This document shows positions 51,281-60,720 of a stretch of 64,000 bases of DNA, piece by piece; position 1 is the stretch's first letter, and every line of letters starts with the position of its first letter. The notes below the pieces were generated by a model that saw only the letters and a program-made list of their open reading frames with translations, had not been told where the DNA came from and ran no database searches. The DNA comes from Croceibacterium_B sp035470785. Lineage in GTDB: Bacteria; Pseudomonadota; Alphaproteobacteria; Sphingomonadales; Sphingomonadaceae. Made by a program: the position numbers and the translations under genes. The stretch lies in contig DATIQN010000018.1 in the NCBI GenBank assembly GCA_035470785.1, positions 124,001 to 188,000 on the forward strand. The letters run 5' to 3'.

Positions 51281-53073
51281 CAATGGCGCCCGAACAGCTT
51301 CTCGACATCCCCCATCGACAGCTTCACCCAGGTCGGCCGCCCGTGGTTGCATTGGCCCGAGCGCGGGGTGCATTCCATTTCGCGGAGGAGCGCGTTCATC
51401 TCGGCGACGCTGAGGGTGCGGCCGGCGCGGACCGAGCCGTGGCACGCCATCGTCGCGAGGACGTGCTCGATCTTTTCGCCGAGAAGCAGCGCTTCGCCGT
51501 GCTGGGCGAGGTCGTCGGCGAGGTCGGTGAGGAGCTTTTCGGGGTCGGCGCCCCTCAGCGCGGCGGGCATCGCGCGGACGAGCATAGCGGCGGGGCCGAA
51601 GCGTTCGAGGGCGAGGCCGTATTCGGCGAACTTCGCGGCGCCGTCCTCGAGCCGGTCGCAGGCGGGCTCGTCGAGCTCGACCACTTCGGGAAGCAATAGC
51701 GCCTGACTGGCGGCCATCGCCTCGCCCGCGCCGGCGGCGCGCAGGCGTTCGAGCACCAAGCGTTCATGCGCGGCGTGCTGGTCGACGATCACCAGGCCGT
51801 CGGCGGCTTCGGCGACGATGTACGTGTCGGCGATCTGCCCGCGTGCCACGCCGAGCGGGTAATCGGCGGCCTCGTCGGGTAGCGGCTCGGCGACTTCGGC
51901 GCGACCTTGCGGCGCGTCCATGACGGCCGCCTGGGGCCCGTTCCACGTTCTCGGAGGTTCTCGCACCCCGGCCGAAGGCGCGCTCCAGTCGCGTCCGGAG
52001 AAGATCGAGGCGAGCGCGGGGGCGACTTCCGGCTCGCGCTGCCAGCGGCCCATCGCCGCGCCATCGGGCGCTTGCGCGCTGCGCCGGTCTCCGGTGGCGA
52101 GGGCCTGACGCAGGCCTGAGACAATGAACCCGCGCACCGCTGCGGCATCGCGGAAGCGCACTTCTGTCTTGGCCGGGTGGACGTTGACGTCGACGTCCTC
52201 CGCCGGGAGCTCGAGGAACAGCGCCAGGACAGCGTGGCGATCGCGCGCGAGCATGTCGGCGTAGGCGCCGCGCACCGCGCCGACGAGCAACCGGTCCTTC
52301 ACCGGGCGGCCGTTGACGAACAGGTACTGGTGATCGGCCACGCCACGGTTGTAGGTCGGCAGGCCGGCAATGCCGCCCAGGCGCATCGGCCCGCGCTCGA
52401 GGTCGATCGCCACCGCGTTGTCGGCAAGTTCGCGCGCGATCAGCAGGGCGACGCGGGCCGCCAGCCCTTCCCCGCCCTGCATGTCGAACACTGTCCGTCC
52501 GTTATGTTCGAGGCGGAACGAGATTTCCGGCCGCGCCATCGCCAGGCGGCGTACGGTATCGAGGCAGGCGGCGTATTCGCTACGCTCGCTGCGCAGGAAC
52601 TTGCGCCGCGCGGGGACCTTGGCGAACAGCTGTTCGACCCGCACGCGCGTGCCGGGGGGCAGCGCGGCGGGGCCCTCATCGACCAGCGCGCCGTGGTCGA
52701 CCACGCGGCGCCAGCCCTGCTCGGCCCCGCGCACGCGGCTTTCCAGCGTCAGCTGCGCGACGCTGGCGATCGAAGGCAGCGCTTCGCCGCGAAAGCCCAG
52801 TGTAGCGACCAACTCGATCGCCTCGTCGGGCAGCTTCGAGGTCGCGTGGCGTTCGAGCGCCAGCGCCATGTCATTGGGCGACATCCCGCAGCCGTCGTCG
52901 GTCACTTCGACCCGCGACAGGCCGCCGTCGGCGAGCGAAACCGCGATCCGCGTGGCGCCCGCGTCGATCGCGTTTTCGACCAGTTCCTTGAGCGCCGAGG
53001 CCGGCCGCTCGACCACCTCGCCCGCGGCGATGCGATTGACCAAAGTCTCGGGCAGGCGGCGGATTTGCGGCAT
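51280..53073 (-). CDS. mutL: DNA mismatch repair protein MutL
   Basis: This 597-residue protein couples MutS recognition to excision. The GHKL ATPase shows 'AAGEVVERPASALKELVENAIDAG' (in part KELVENAIDAG), 'DDGCGM' and 'GFRGEALPSIASV'. The C-terminal domain keeps the endonuclease motif 'DQHAAHERLVLE' (DQHAxxExxxxE), which suits bacteria without MutH. The ATG at 53073 (MPQIRRLPETL) is chosen over an open but unconserved extension. It diverges from mreB over 184 bases and is followed by two lipoprotein genes. Confidence 0.97.
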   Translation of the reverse strand: MPQIRRLPETLVNRIAAGEVVERPASALKELVENAIDAGATRIAVSLADGGLSRVEVTDDGCGMSPNDMALALERHATSKLPDEAIELVATLGFRGEALPSIASVAQLTLESRVRGAEQGWRRVVDHGALVDEGPAALPPGTRVRVEQLFAKVPARRKFLRSERSEYAACLDTVRRLAMARPEISFRLEHNGRTVFDMQGGEGLAARVALLIARELADNAVAIDLERGPMRLGGIAGLPTYNRGVADHQYLFVNGRPVKDRLLVGAVRGAYADMLARDRHAVLALFLELPAEDVDVNVHPAKTEVRFRDAAAVRGFIVSGLRQALATGDRRSAQAPDGAAMGRWQREPEVAPALASIFSGRDWSAPSAGVREPPRTWNGPQAAVMDAPQGRAEVAEPLPDEAADYPLGVARGQIADTYIVAEAADGLVIVDQHAAHERLVLERLRAAGAGEAMAASQALLLPEVVELDEPACDRLEDGAAKFAEYGLALERFGPAAMLVRAMPAALRGADPEKLLTDLADDLAQHGEALLLGEKIEHVLATMACHGSVRAGRTLSVAEMNALLREMECTPRSGQCNHGRPTWVKLSMGDVEKLFGRH

Positions 53074-53257
53074 GGAGTGGCAGGGTAACGGCAGGGTGCC
53101 GGAAATTCGAGCCGACCAGTGCAAAAACCGGTCGATTGCGGCACAATATTTTAGCCTTTGTGCGGTGCATACGGTAAGGGGGCGCCTCACGCCGGGGTTC
53201 CCCGGTGTTTGTCATACACATCATCCGCGGCTCGCGCTGATTACGAACGGATACTCG

Positions 53258-54304
53258 ATGAGCTCTATCTTCTCCCGCTTCTTCAAATTCGGCTCGCAAA
53301 ACATGGCTATCGACCTCGGCACGGCAAACACGCTTGTCTACGTGCAGGATCGCGGGATCGTGCTCAACGAACCGTCTGTTGTGGCGATCGAGACGATCAA
53401 CGGGATCAAGCGGGTCAAGGCCGTCGGCGACGACGCCAAGCTGATGATGGGCAAGACGCCCGACAGCATCGAGGCGATCCGCCCGCTGCGCGACGGGGTG
53501 ATCGCCGACATCGAGATCGCCGAGGAGATGATCAAGCACTTCATCCGCAAGGTGCACGGCAAGAAGAGCCTGTTCCGTTACCCGGAGATCGTCATCTGCG
53601 TGCCGTCCGGCTCGACTTCCGTTGAACGCCGCGCGATCCGCGATGCGGCTTCGAACGCCGGCGCGAGCGAAGTCTTCCTAATCCTCGAGCCGATGGCCGC
53701 CGCGATCGGCGCCGACATGCCGGTGACCGAGCCGGTCGGCTCGATGGTCGTAGACATCGGCGGCGGCACCACAGAGGTCGCCGTGCTGAGCTTGCGCGGC
53801 CTCGCCTACACCACCAGCGTGCGCACCGGCGGCGACAAGATGGACGAGGCGATCGTCTCCTACGTCCGCCGTCACCACAACCTGCTGATCGGTGAGTCCA
53901 CGGCGGAGCGGATCAAGAAGGAATACGGCGTCGCGACCGTGCCCGAGGACGGGGTCGGCGAGACGATCACGATCAAGGGCCGCGACCTGGTGAACGGTGT
54001 GCCCAAGGAAATCACTATCAACCAGGGCCACATCGCCGAGGCGCTCAGCGAGCCGATCGGGGCGATCGTCGAGGGCGTGCGCATCGCGCTCGAGAACACC
54101 GCGCCGGAACTCGCCGCCGACATCGTCGACCAGGGCATCGTGCTCACCGGCGGCGGCGCGCTGATCCAGGGGCTCGACGATCACCTTAAGGAAGAGACCG
54201 GCCTGCCGGTCAGCGTCGCCGAGGACCCCTTATCATGCGTTGCGCTCGGCACCGGGCGGGCGATGGAAGATCCCATCTATCGCGGCGTCTTGATGACCGC
54301 CTGA
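53258..54304 (+). CDS. mreB: rod-shape protein MreB
   Basis: This 348-residue actin homologue forms membrane-bound filaments that steer sidewall synthesis. The ATP-binding motifs are 'MAIDLGTANTLVYV', 'MVVDIGGGTTEVAV' and 'LTGGGALIQG'; the N-terminal amphipathic helix is 'SSIFSRFFKFG'. The start is ATG 53258. It leads the mreBCD-mrdAB operon. Confidence 0.97.
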   Translation: MSSIFSRFFKFGSQNMAIDLGTANTLVYVQDRGIVLNEPSVVAIETINGIKRVKAVGDDAKLMMGKTPDSIEAIRPLRDGVIADIEIAEEMIKHFIRKVHGKKSLFRYPEIVICVPSGSTSVERRAIRDAASNAGASEVFLILEPMAAAIGADMPVTEPVGSMVVDIGGGTTEVAVLSLRGLAYTTSVRTGGDKMDEAIVSYVRRHHNLLIGESTAERIKKEYGVATVPEDGVGETITIKGRDLVNGVPKEITINQGHIAEALSEPIGAIVEGVRIALENTAPELAADIVDQGIVLTGGGALIQGLDDHLKEETGLPVSVAEDPLSCVALGTGRAMEDPIYRGVLMTA

Positions 54305-54332
54305 TCCTCCGTTTCGAGTGGGAGAGGCGGGA

Positions 54333-55226
54333 ATGGCGCCGCCTAAAGTTCGCGGATCGAGTTCCAACCGGAAGGCGCAGCTGAGCGTCTTCACCGGCTA
54401 CCTGGTCGCGGCCGTTGGCGCGGCGATCGGCGCGGCGCTGCTGATTATCTCGCTGTGGCAACCTCAGGCGCTCGCGGGCCTGCGCAGCATGATGAGCGAT
54501 GCCGCCGCCCCGGTCGGCAAGGCCGGGGCTTCGGCGCGCACCGGGGGAAAGAGCTTCTTCGACGCGATCGCCGGGTATTACCGCGCGGGCAGCAAGAACG
54601 CCGAGCTCGAGCAGGAAATGCAGATCGCCCGCGTCAAGGTCGCCGAGGCGGAGGCGCTCAAGCAGGAGAACCTGCGGCTCAAGGCGGCGCTCGGCCTGCG
54701 CGAGGCCGAAATCAAGCCGGTCGCCCTCGCCCGCCTGATCGGCTCGACGTCCACGAGCACGCGTCGTTTTGCGTACATTTCCGCCGGTAGCGACGACGGG
54801 GTGCGGCCTGAGATGGCGGTCGTCTCGCCGATGGGGTTGGTCGGCCGCGTGCTCGAAGCGGGCTCGCGCAGCGCACGGGTGATGCTGCTGACCGATAGCG
54901 AAAGCATGGTCCCCGTGCGCCGGGCGAAGGACGATGTCGTCGCCTTCGCCGAAGGCCGTGCCGATGGGTCGCTGCGGCTGAGGCTGATCAACCTCGGCAT
55001 CAATCCCATCAAGCGCGGCGACGTGTTCGTCACGTCGGGTGCGGGCGGATTGTTTCGCCCGAACGTGGCCGTTGCCGTCGCCGAGATCGTGACCCGCGAC
55101 GGCGCGATCGCTCGCGTGCTCAGCAACCCTGCCGCGACCGACTACGTCTCGATCGAGCCGGTGTGGCAACCCGATGCGGTTCGGTCGCTTTCGGTTCAGC
55201 CGGCCAGCGGTAAGCTGGGCGGATGA
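54333..55226 (+). CDS. mreC: rod-shape protein MreC
   Basis: This 297-residue bitopic protein has a basic N-terminus, one membrane helix (about 24-44, 'LVAAVGAAIGAALLI'), a coiled coil ('NAELEQEMQIARVKVAEAEALKQENLRLKAAL', in part) and a periplasmic beta-barrel domain with 'GSDDGVRPEMAVVSPMGLVGRVLE' (in part). It activates PBP2-RodA. ATG 54333 is preferred over GTG 54318. It overlaps mreD by four bases. Confidence 0.93.
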   Translation: MAPPKVRGSSSNRKAQLSVFTGYLVAAVGAAIGAALLIISLWQPQALAGLRSMMSDAAAPVGKAGASARTGGKSFFDAIAGYYRAGSKNAELEQEMQIARVKVAEAEALKQENLRLKAALGLREAEIKPVALARLIGSTSTSTRRFAYISAGSDDGVRPEMAVVSPMGLVGRVLEAGSRSARVMLLTDSESMVPVRRAKDDVVAFAEGRADGSLRLRLINLGINPIKRGDVFVTSGAGGLFRPNVAVAVAEIVTRDGAIARVLSNPAATDYVSIEPVWQPDAVRSLSVQPASGKLGG

Positions 55227-55780
55227 TCGACCCCATCAATCCGCGCGCGCGGCGCGATGCGTTCGGCAGCAAGATCAATCGCGACCACTCGCCGCTACTC
55301 GCCTTCGGAGTGCCGTGGCTGTCGATCCTGCTCGCCTCGCTCACACCGTTGCTGCCGATTATCGCCCCCGCGCCGCTTGTTCCACCCCTGGCTTTCATGC
55401 TCATGCTCGCCTGGCGGCTCATGCGCCCGGGACTGCTGCCGTCGTGGGCGGGCTTGCCGCTCGGCGCGTTCGACGACCTGTTCTCGGGCCAGCCTTTCGG
55501 CAGCGGCATCCTGCTGTTCTCGCTCACCCTAATCGGCATCGAACTGCTCGACGCGCGCTTTCCGTGGCGCAGCTTCTGGCAGGACTGGATCATCGCCATA
55601 GCCATCATCGCCGCCTATCTGGTTCTCGCCGCGCTGGTCTCGGGCGCGCATCCCGACAGCGGAGTGTTCATCGCGCTCGTGCCGCAGGGCCTTCTGTCGG
55701 TGGTCATGTTCCCCATCGTAGCGCGCATTGTCTCGCTGCTGGACCGGCTGCGGCTGCTCCGCGTACGCCGGCTCGCCTGA
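55223..55780 (+). CDS. mreD: rod-shape protein MreD
   Basis: This 185-residue inner-membrane protein has five or six hydrophobic helices and the usual 'LPSWAGLPLGAFDDLFSGQPFGSGIL' (in part GAFDDLFSGQPFG) motif of MreD. It completes the MreBCD complex. The start overlaps mreC, and mrdA follows three bases later. Confidence 0.9.
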   Translation: MIDPINPRARRDAFGSKINRDHSPLLAFGVPWLSILLASLTPLLPIIAPAPLVPPLAFMLMLAWRLMRPGLLPSWAGLPLGAFDDLFSGQPFGSGILLFSLTLIGIELLDARFPWRSFWQDWIIAIAIIAAYLVLAALVSGAHPDSGVFIALVPQGLLSVVMFPIVARIVSLLDRLRLLRVRRLA

Positions 55781-55783
55781 GCG

Positions 55784-57838
55784 ATGGCGAAACTGACCCC
55801 CTCCTCGCTCAACCAGAGTTTCGAACGGCGCACGTTCGTCATCGGGGCGATCCAGGGCGGCCTCGGCCTGCTGCTCGCCGCGCGCATGGGCTACATCGCG
55901 GTGGCTGAGAACGCGAAATACGAAATGGAGTCCGAGAGCAACCGGGTCAACCTGTCGCTCATCCCGCCGCGCCGTGGCTGGATCCTCGACCGCAACGGCG
56001 CCCCCCTCGCGTCTAACCAAGCCGATTTTCGCGTCGACATCATTCCCGAGCGCCTCAAGGACCCCGAGCGCGAGGTCGCCTCCGTCGGCCAGCTCCTCGG
56101 CCTGAAGCCCGACCAAGTTGCCGACCTCAACACCCGCATTGCGAACGCCGCCCGCTTCCAGGGGGTGCCGGTGGCGAGCGGGCTCGACTACGATCAGTTC
56201 GCCGCGGTCAGCGTCCGCCAGCCCGAGCTGCCCGGAGTTGTGCCGCAGCGCGGCTATTCTCGCTATTATCCGACGGGTCCGGCCGTCGGTCACTTGCTCG
56301 GTTACGTGGGCGCGGCGACCAAGGAAGAATACGACAAGGAGCCTATCCCGCTCCTCGTCACGCCCGGCTTCAAGCTCGGCAAGGACGGGCTCGAGAAGCA
56401 GTTCGAGAAGACCCTGCGCGGGGAGCCCGGCGCCCGCCGCACCGAGGTCACTGCGTCGGGCCGCATCGTGCGCGACCTCGACACCCGCGAAGACGTCCAG
56501 GGGCAGTCGATCAAGCTGACCATCGACGGCGCGCTGCAGGATTACGCCGCGCGCCGGATCGGCCTGCAATCGGCGGCCTGCGTGGTGATCGACTGTCACA
56601 CGGGCGGCATTCTCGCAATGACTTCGATGCCGTGCTTCGATCCCAACACCTTTGCCAACGGTATCGGCCGGATCGAATGGAAGATGCTCAACGAGGATGA
56701 CCACATCCCGCTGCTCAACAAGGCGGTACGGGGGCTCTATCCTCCGGGGTCGACCGTGAAGCCGCTCGCGAGCCTGGCGCTGCAAATCCATGGCGTCTCG
56801 CCCGACGAAAAGGTCAACTGCCCGGGCGGATACCAGCTCGGCAACCGCTTCTTCCGCTGCGACGCGCGGCACGGCGTGCTCGATATGCGCGGGGCCATAG
56901 AGCACAGCTGCAACACCTACTTTTGGAGCATGGTGCACCGCATCGGCTATGAGAACGTCGCGCCGGTCGCAAAGGAACTCGGCCTCGGCCAGGAATTCGA
57001 CCTGCCGGGCGTCAACCAGCGATACGGCACCGTGCCCGATCCCGAGTGGAAGATGCGCCGCTACAAGCAGGAATGGACCGCCTCCGACGCGCTCAACGCG
57101 GCGATCGGCCAGGGCTATGTCCTGGTCTCGCCGCTGCAGCTCGCGGTCATGACCTCGCGGATCGCCAGCGGTCGCAACCTCACGCCTTCGCTGATGTTCG
57201 GCCAGCCCAAGCCGCCGGGACCGCCGTTGCCGTTCACACCCGAACAACTCGCCGTGACGCACGACGGCATGTTTCGCGTGGTCAACGGTTCGGGTACCGG
57301 GGCGGGAAGCCGGCTTCAGGTCGGCAATATCACCATGTCGGGCAAGACCGGCACGGCGCAGGTCGCGCGGCTGATCAGCCGTGGCGGGGGCGGCGCCTGG
57401 AAGGCGCGCGACCATTCGTGGTTCATTTGCTACGCGCCGTCCGACGCGCCGCGCTATGCGATGGCGACGGTCGTCGAACACGGCGGTTTCGGCGCAAGCG
57501 CGGCGGCACCGATCGCCAAGGACGTGATGACCTGCCTGTTTGACCCCGCGAAGGCGTGGGCCGATCTTCTCGCCATGGAGAAGACCTGGGGCGGCACGCC
57601 CGCGGAACGCATGGCGGTCAAATACAAGGCCTACGCCGCCCAGTACGGCGCCTCCGCGCCGAAGCCGGCCAGCGACGCCGCTGTCGAAGCGGCGATGGCC
57701 AAACCGGAAACCAGCGAGCCGCCGATCGAAACCACCGGCGTAATCACCGATGCGGAGCGCGGTGAAGCGAACGCTGCGTCAACTGACCTGAGCAAGGTTC
57801 CGGCCGAGCCGGTTCCGAGCACTAGGTCGCCGCAGTAA
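55784..57838 (+). CDS. mrdA: penicillin-binding protein 2
   Basis: This 684-residue monofunctional transpeptidase cross-links peptidoglycan during elongation. One N-terminal membrane helix, a pedestal domain and the transpeptidase motifs S-x-x-K ('PPGSTVKPL'), S-x-N ('EHSCNTYF') and KTG ('SGKTGTAQ') are present. A charged Ala/Pro tail of about 60 residues after the catalytic domain is longer than in E. coli. Its stop overlaps the mrdB ATG by one base (TAATG). Confidence 0.96.
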   Translation: MAKLTPSSLNQSFERRTFVIGAIQGGLGLLLAARMGYIAVAENAKYEMESESNRVNLSLIPPRRGWILDRNGAPLASNQADFRVDIIPERLKDPEREVASVGQLLGLKPDQVADLNTRIANAARFQGVPVASGLDYDQFAAVSVRQPELPGVVPQRGYSRYYPTGPAVGHLLGYVGAATKEEYDKEPIPLLVTPGFKLGKDGLEKQFEKTLRGEPGARRTEVTASGRIVRDLDTREDVQGQSIKLTIDGALQDYAARRIGLQSAACVVIDCHTGGILAMTSMPCFDPNTFANGIGRIEWKMLNEDDHIPLLNKAVRGLYPPGSTVKPLASLALQIHGVSPDEKVNCPGGYQLGNRFFRCDARHGVLDMRGAIEHSCNTYFWSMVHRIGYENVAPVAKELGLGQEFDLPGVNQRYGTVPDPEWKMRRYKQEWTASDALNAAIGQGYVLVSPLQLAVMTSRIASGRNLTPSLMFGQPKPPGPPLPFTPEQLAVTHDGMFRVVNGSGTGAGSRLQVGNITMSGKTGTAQVARLISRGGGGAWKARDHSWFICYAPSDAPRYAMATVVEHGGFGASAAAPIAKDVMTCLFDPAKAWADLLAMEKTWGGTPAERMAVKYKAYAAQYGASAPKPASDAAVEAAMAKPETSEPPIETTGVITDAERGEANAASTDLSKVPAEPVPSTRSPQ

Positions 57839-58956
57839 TGGCCCGCACTCTCCTGCCCCAGCCCATTGCGACGCTGCCGTGGCGTGTCCTGTTGCCCCTT
57901 GCCTTGCTGACCTGCTTCGGCGCTGCGGTGTTGTATTCGGCAGCGGGCGGCTCGATGTACCCTTACGCGGCGCCTCACTTGATGCGCTTCGGCCTGTTCG
58001 TGCTGCTGGCCGTGGCGATCTCCTACGCCCCGGCCGACCTGGTGCGCTGGGCTGTCTATCCGATCTACGGTGCGATGTGCCTGATGTTGGTCCTGGTCGA
58101 GGCGCTGGGCCATATCAGCGGCGGCAGCCAGCGCTGGCTCACCCTCGGGCCGCTGGTTCTGCAACCCTCCGAGTTGATGAAGCCGACGATCGTGCTGGTG
58201 CTGGCGAGCTTCTATAATACACTCCCTGCGGGAATGGTCTCGAACTGGCGCTCGCTCGTCCCGCCGGCCGTGTTGATCGGCGTGCCGATGGTGCTGGTCC
58301 TGCTGCAGCCGGACCTCGGCACCGCGCTAGCGATCACTTTCGTCGGCACGGTGGTGATGTTCCTCGCCGGTTTGCCCATCAAATGGTTCCTGGGTGCCGG
58401 CGCCGCGGGCGCCGTGGCAGCCCCCCTCGCCTACTTTTTCGTGCTCCACGATTATCAGCGCGCCCGGGTGACGACCTTCCTCAACCCGGAAAGCGATGCG
58501 CTCGGCACCGGCTACCATATCACCCAGTCGCAAATCGCCATCGGCTCGGGCGGGATTCTCGGCAAGGGCTTCGGTAACGGTTCGCAGAGCCACCTCAATT
58601 ACCTGCCCGAAGCGCACACAGACTTCGTCTTCGCGACGATGGCCGAGGAATGGGGCCTGCTCGGCGGCATGTTCGTCCTGCTGGTTTTCGGCATCGTGCT
58701 GCGCTGGGGCCTGGGCGTCGCCCGCCGCGCGCCTGATCGCTTCAGCCGTCTGCTAGCCGGCGGGATGACCGCGACAATCTTCTTCTATGCGGCGATCAAC
58801 ATGATGATGGTCATGGGCCTGGCCCCGGTGGTCGGCATACCGTTGCCGTTCCTCAGCTATGGCGGATCGTCGATGATGACTAACATGATCTGCATCGGCA
58901 CGCTGATGATGGTCGACCGCTGGAGCCGCAAGGTCCGCACGCCCGGATTGAGCTGA
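57838..58956 (+). CDS. mrdB: peptidoglycan glycosyltransferase RodA
   Basis: This 372-residue SEDS-family polymerase has about ten membrane helices. Conserved features are 'FYNTLPAGM', 'QPDLGTALAI', 'GTGYHITQSQIAIGSGGILGKGFGNGSQS' (in part) and 'ALPEAHTDFVFA'-type 'LPEAHTDFVFATMAEEWG' with the catalytic Asp-rich loop. It polymerises lipid II together with PBP2, encoded by the adjacent gene. It ends the operon, 85 bases before tRNA-Lys. Confidence 0.96.
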   Translation: MARTLLPQPIATLPWRVLLPLALLTCFGAAVLYSAAGGSMYPYAAPHLMRFGLFVLLAVAISYAPADLVRWAVYPIYGAMCLMLVLVEALGHISGGSQRWLTLGPLVLQPSELMKPTIVLVLASFYNTLPAGMVSNWRSLVPPAVLIGVPMVLVLLQPDLGTALAITFVGTVVMFLAGLPIKWFLGAGAAGAVAAPLAYFFVLHDYQRARVTTFLNPESDALGTGYHITQSQIAIGSGGILGKGFGNGSQSHLNYLPEAHTDFVFATMAEEWGLLGGMFVLLVFGIVLRWGLGVARRAPDRFSRLLAGGMTATIFFYAAINMMMVMGLAPVVGIPLPFLSYGGSSMMTNMICIGTLMMVDRWSRKVRTPGLS

Positions 58957-59041
58957 GCGGAAACGCCCCTTTCATCGCGGACGACAATCGCTATATGGGC
59001 CGCTTCCGGCGATTCGCCGGCCGCGGTTTCCAAGCCCGGAT

Positions 59042-59117
<76 letters not shown>

Positions 59118-59361
59118 CCCCATTTTCTGCCGTTTTTCGAGTTCGCCTGGCGGTCACATCGCCGGGACGAAATGCGCCCCAGCAATCACCTAGCTAGCAC
59201 GAGGTGCCCGAATGTCCGGTCCGAATGAACGGGGCCACCTAGTGACTGGGCGCCGGGTCGAGACACTAGGGACACTAGGGTGTCTTGCCCCGGTAAGAAA
59301 TCTGACGCGCGGCCCCAGCCGGTCCCACTGCTATGCTTAGCTCAATGCAAGGAGACGATGT
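59118..59361. other. 244-base gene-poor stretch after tRNA-Lys
   Basis: No convincing coding frame was found here. It holds a short direct repeat (59262-59279) and a ribosome site (AAGGAG at 59349-59354) for the broken small gene that follows. No repeat of the tRNA 3' end longer than about eight bases was seen. Confidence 0.5.
59262..59284. repeat. tandem 9-mer with terminal inverted GTGTC
   Basis: GACACTAGG occurs twice in tandem (59262-59270, 59271-59279), followed by GTGTC (59280-59284), which can pair with the GACAC of either copy. It could be a small stem-loop or a protein site. Confidence 0.55.
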
Positions 59362-59539
59362 ATGCCGAAGAAGGATGTGGGCGACTGGAAAAAGGCTCTC
59401 TAAGGAGCTGCGTAAGTCGATAAAGGCCATCAAGAACCACCAGCCCGGCACTGCCGAGTTCGCCGGCCAGGTCGAGCTTTGCAAGGCGAAGTTTGTCGAG
59501 TGGCGAACCGCGATGCGAAATTTGGTGCGCGAGGCCTAA
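59362..59539 (+). pseudogene. small basic protein gene with apparent frameshift
   Basis: An ATG at 59362 behind a good ribosome site (AAGGAG) reads 'MPKKDVGDWKKAL' and stops at 59401-59403. In the +1 frame the sequence continues as 'RLSKELRKSIKAIKNHQP' and on to 'WRTAMRNLVREA' with a stop at 59537-59539. Loss of one A from the five-A run at 59389-59393 would join the two parts into a single 58-residue basic protein. It may be a pseudogene, a sequencing error or a +1 slippage gene. The second part also opens from an ATG at 59333, without a ribosome site. No family was recognised. Confidence 0.45.
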
Positions 59540-59625
59540 AGGCCCACGCGGAGAGTAGCGACGCCATTGGGCGGGCGGCCCAGATCGCCAAGATCGCCGC
59601 TCGCGAGATCGAGGACGAGCGCGAT

Positions 59626-59657
59626 ACAGGCAAGAGCACCGATGCGCTCTTGCCTGT
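59626..59657. terminator. perfect 12-bp hairpin between convergent genes
   Basis: ACAGGCAAGAGC (59626-59637) pairs with GCTCTTGCCTGT (59646-59657), loop of eight bases, with no T-run. It lies between the small rightward gene and the leftward secreted-protein gene ending at 59683, so it can stop or protect transcripts from both sides. Confidence 0.65.
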
Positions 59658-59682
59658 CTCCACCCATCACATCGATAATCTC

Positions 59683-60342
59683 TTATTTGTTCTCCACACC
59701 GCCAGCCGTTGCCGCCACTGGCGTTAGCGCGCGACCGGGCATCCCACCGGGGGCAGGAACTGTTAGGACAGCGCTTTGCGGCGCGGCGGGCAGATTGAGT
59801 GGAACATCCTCGTCTATGGCCCCCGTAACAGCAGTGCCAGCAGGAAGGTGGGCACTGGTTCCGGTCATAAAGAATCCGGCCGGAAGGAATACGAGCGCGG
59901 ACACTGCAACAGCTCCAGCGCCGCCTGCATGCCCCTTGTCGTCGAAGTTGCCGCTGAGCCGAATCTGCCGCCCGTTCAGCGTCAAGTAGAGCAGCCGCGC
60001 GGTGAACCTGCCGGACTTGCCCCACATCCCCTTGTTACGAACATCGGTTATCTCGCCGATTGCAGGAGTGCCGACGGGAATGACCGTCATCCCTTGCACT
60101 AGAATAGGTTCAGACGTTTCCAGCCGAAACCTCTCACCCGCTCGAAGCTTCTTTTCCTTGGTCGTCAGCTCTTCCAAGAGACGAAGAGGCACTTCTACTC
60201 CCGTCCGGAGAACGGCGTTTGTGACGACGGGTGCAGCCACTTGCAGCGGAACGCCCGCTGAAGCAGGCAGTGGCGCCGCACTTTGAGCGAACGCGGGCGA
60301 AGCGACGGCGCAGAGCGCCGCAGCCACCAGAACATGACGCAT
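59683..60342 (-). CDS. secreted hypothetical protein
   Basis: This 219-residue protein has a signal peptide (LVAAALCAVASPAFAQ, cut near residue 18) and a beta-rich mature part with 'VLRTGVEVPLRLLEELTTKEKKLRAGERF' (in part VPLRLLEEL, KLRAGERF) and 'PVGTPAIGEITDVRNKGMWGKSGRF' (in part GTPAIGEI). A Gly/Ala-rich hydrophobic segment (about 135-160) may insert into a membrane. The 'G-x-P-A-x-G-E' pattern resembles periplasmic proteins of sphingomonads without known function. ATG at 60342 gives the signal peptide; upstream codons are not conserved-looking. It is monocistronic. Confidence 0.75.
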   Translation of the reverse strand: MRHVLVAAALCAVASPAFAQSAAPLPASAGVPLQVAAPVVTNAVLRTGVEVPLRLLEELTTKEKKLRAGERFRLETSEPILVQGMTVIPVGTPAIGEITDVRNKGMWGKSGRFTARLLYLTLNGRQIRLSGNFDDKGHAGGAGAVAVSALVFLPAGFFMTGTSAHLPAGTAVTGAIDEDVPLNLPAAPQSAVLTVPAPGGMPGRALTPVAATAGGVENK

Positions 60343-60474
60343 AGATTTATCCCCCTGAACTCGGCCGCCCCTCGCGACCGAGGCACATTTGCAGTGCAAT
60401 TTCCCAAGAAAGTCAACAGATTGTGCGTTAAGACCAGGTTGCGGAGAGACCGCGACATTTCACCAGGTTGATAT

Positions 60475-60720
60475 TTGCTCGCCATTTGTTCCAATGGGTC
60501 GGTGAGCAGCAAACGCCTCGATTCGATTGCCGACTACCGCCGCCACGGCTTCAAGCTGCGCGTCGAATGCGAGTGCGGCCGTGTGAGGGTGATCGAGCCC
60601 GGCGACCTAATGGTGGCGCTTGGCAGGCGACGGAACAACTCCCGCCAGATGGCGCTGTTGTTGCCAAGGCTCAAATGCTTCGAATGCGGTGGGCGGCCGA
60701 AATACTGGGGGCCGGTTTAG
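60475..60720 (+). CDS. small zinc-ribbon-like protein
   Basis: The frame encodes up to 81 residues with cysteine pairs 'VECECGRV' and 'LKCFECGGRPKYWG', spaced like a small zinc ribbon. The start is uncertain: TTG 60475 or GTG 60502 (VSSKRLDSIADYRR), and neither has a clear ribosome site. The mid-part is Arg-rich. No family was recognised; nucleic-acid binding is possible. Its stop overlaps the stop of the leftward small gene that follows. Confidence 0.55.
   Translation: MLAICSNGSVSSKRLDSIADYRRHGFKLRVECECGRVRVIEPGDLMVALGRRRNNSRQMALLLPRLKCFECGGRPKYWGPV

Noticed and set aside
55529..57481. Minus-strand open frame of about 650 codons opposite mrdA
   Set aside because: It mirrors the codon bias of the penicillin-binding protein gene and has no motif or ribosome site.
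59479..59727. Rightward 82-codon frame running through the 12-bp hairpin
   Set aside because: It starts from a TTG without a ribosome site, crosses the likely terminator and ends inside the convergent gene; more likely shadow.
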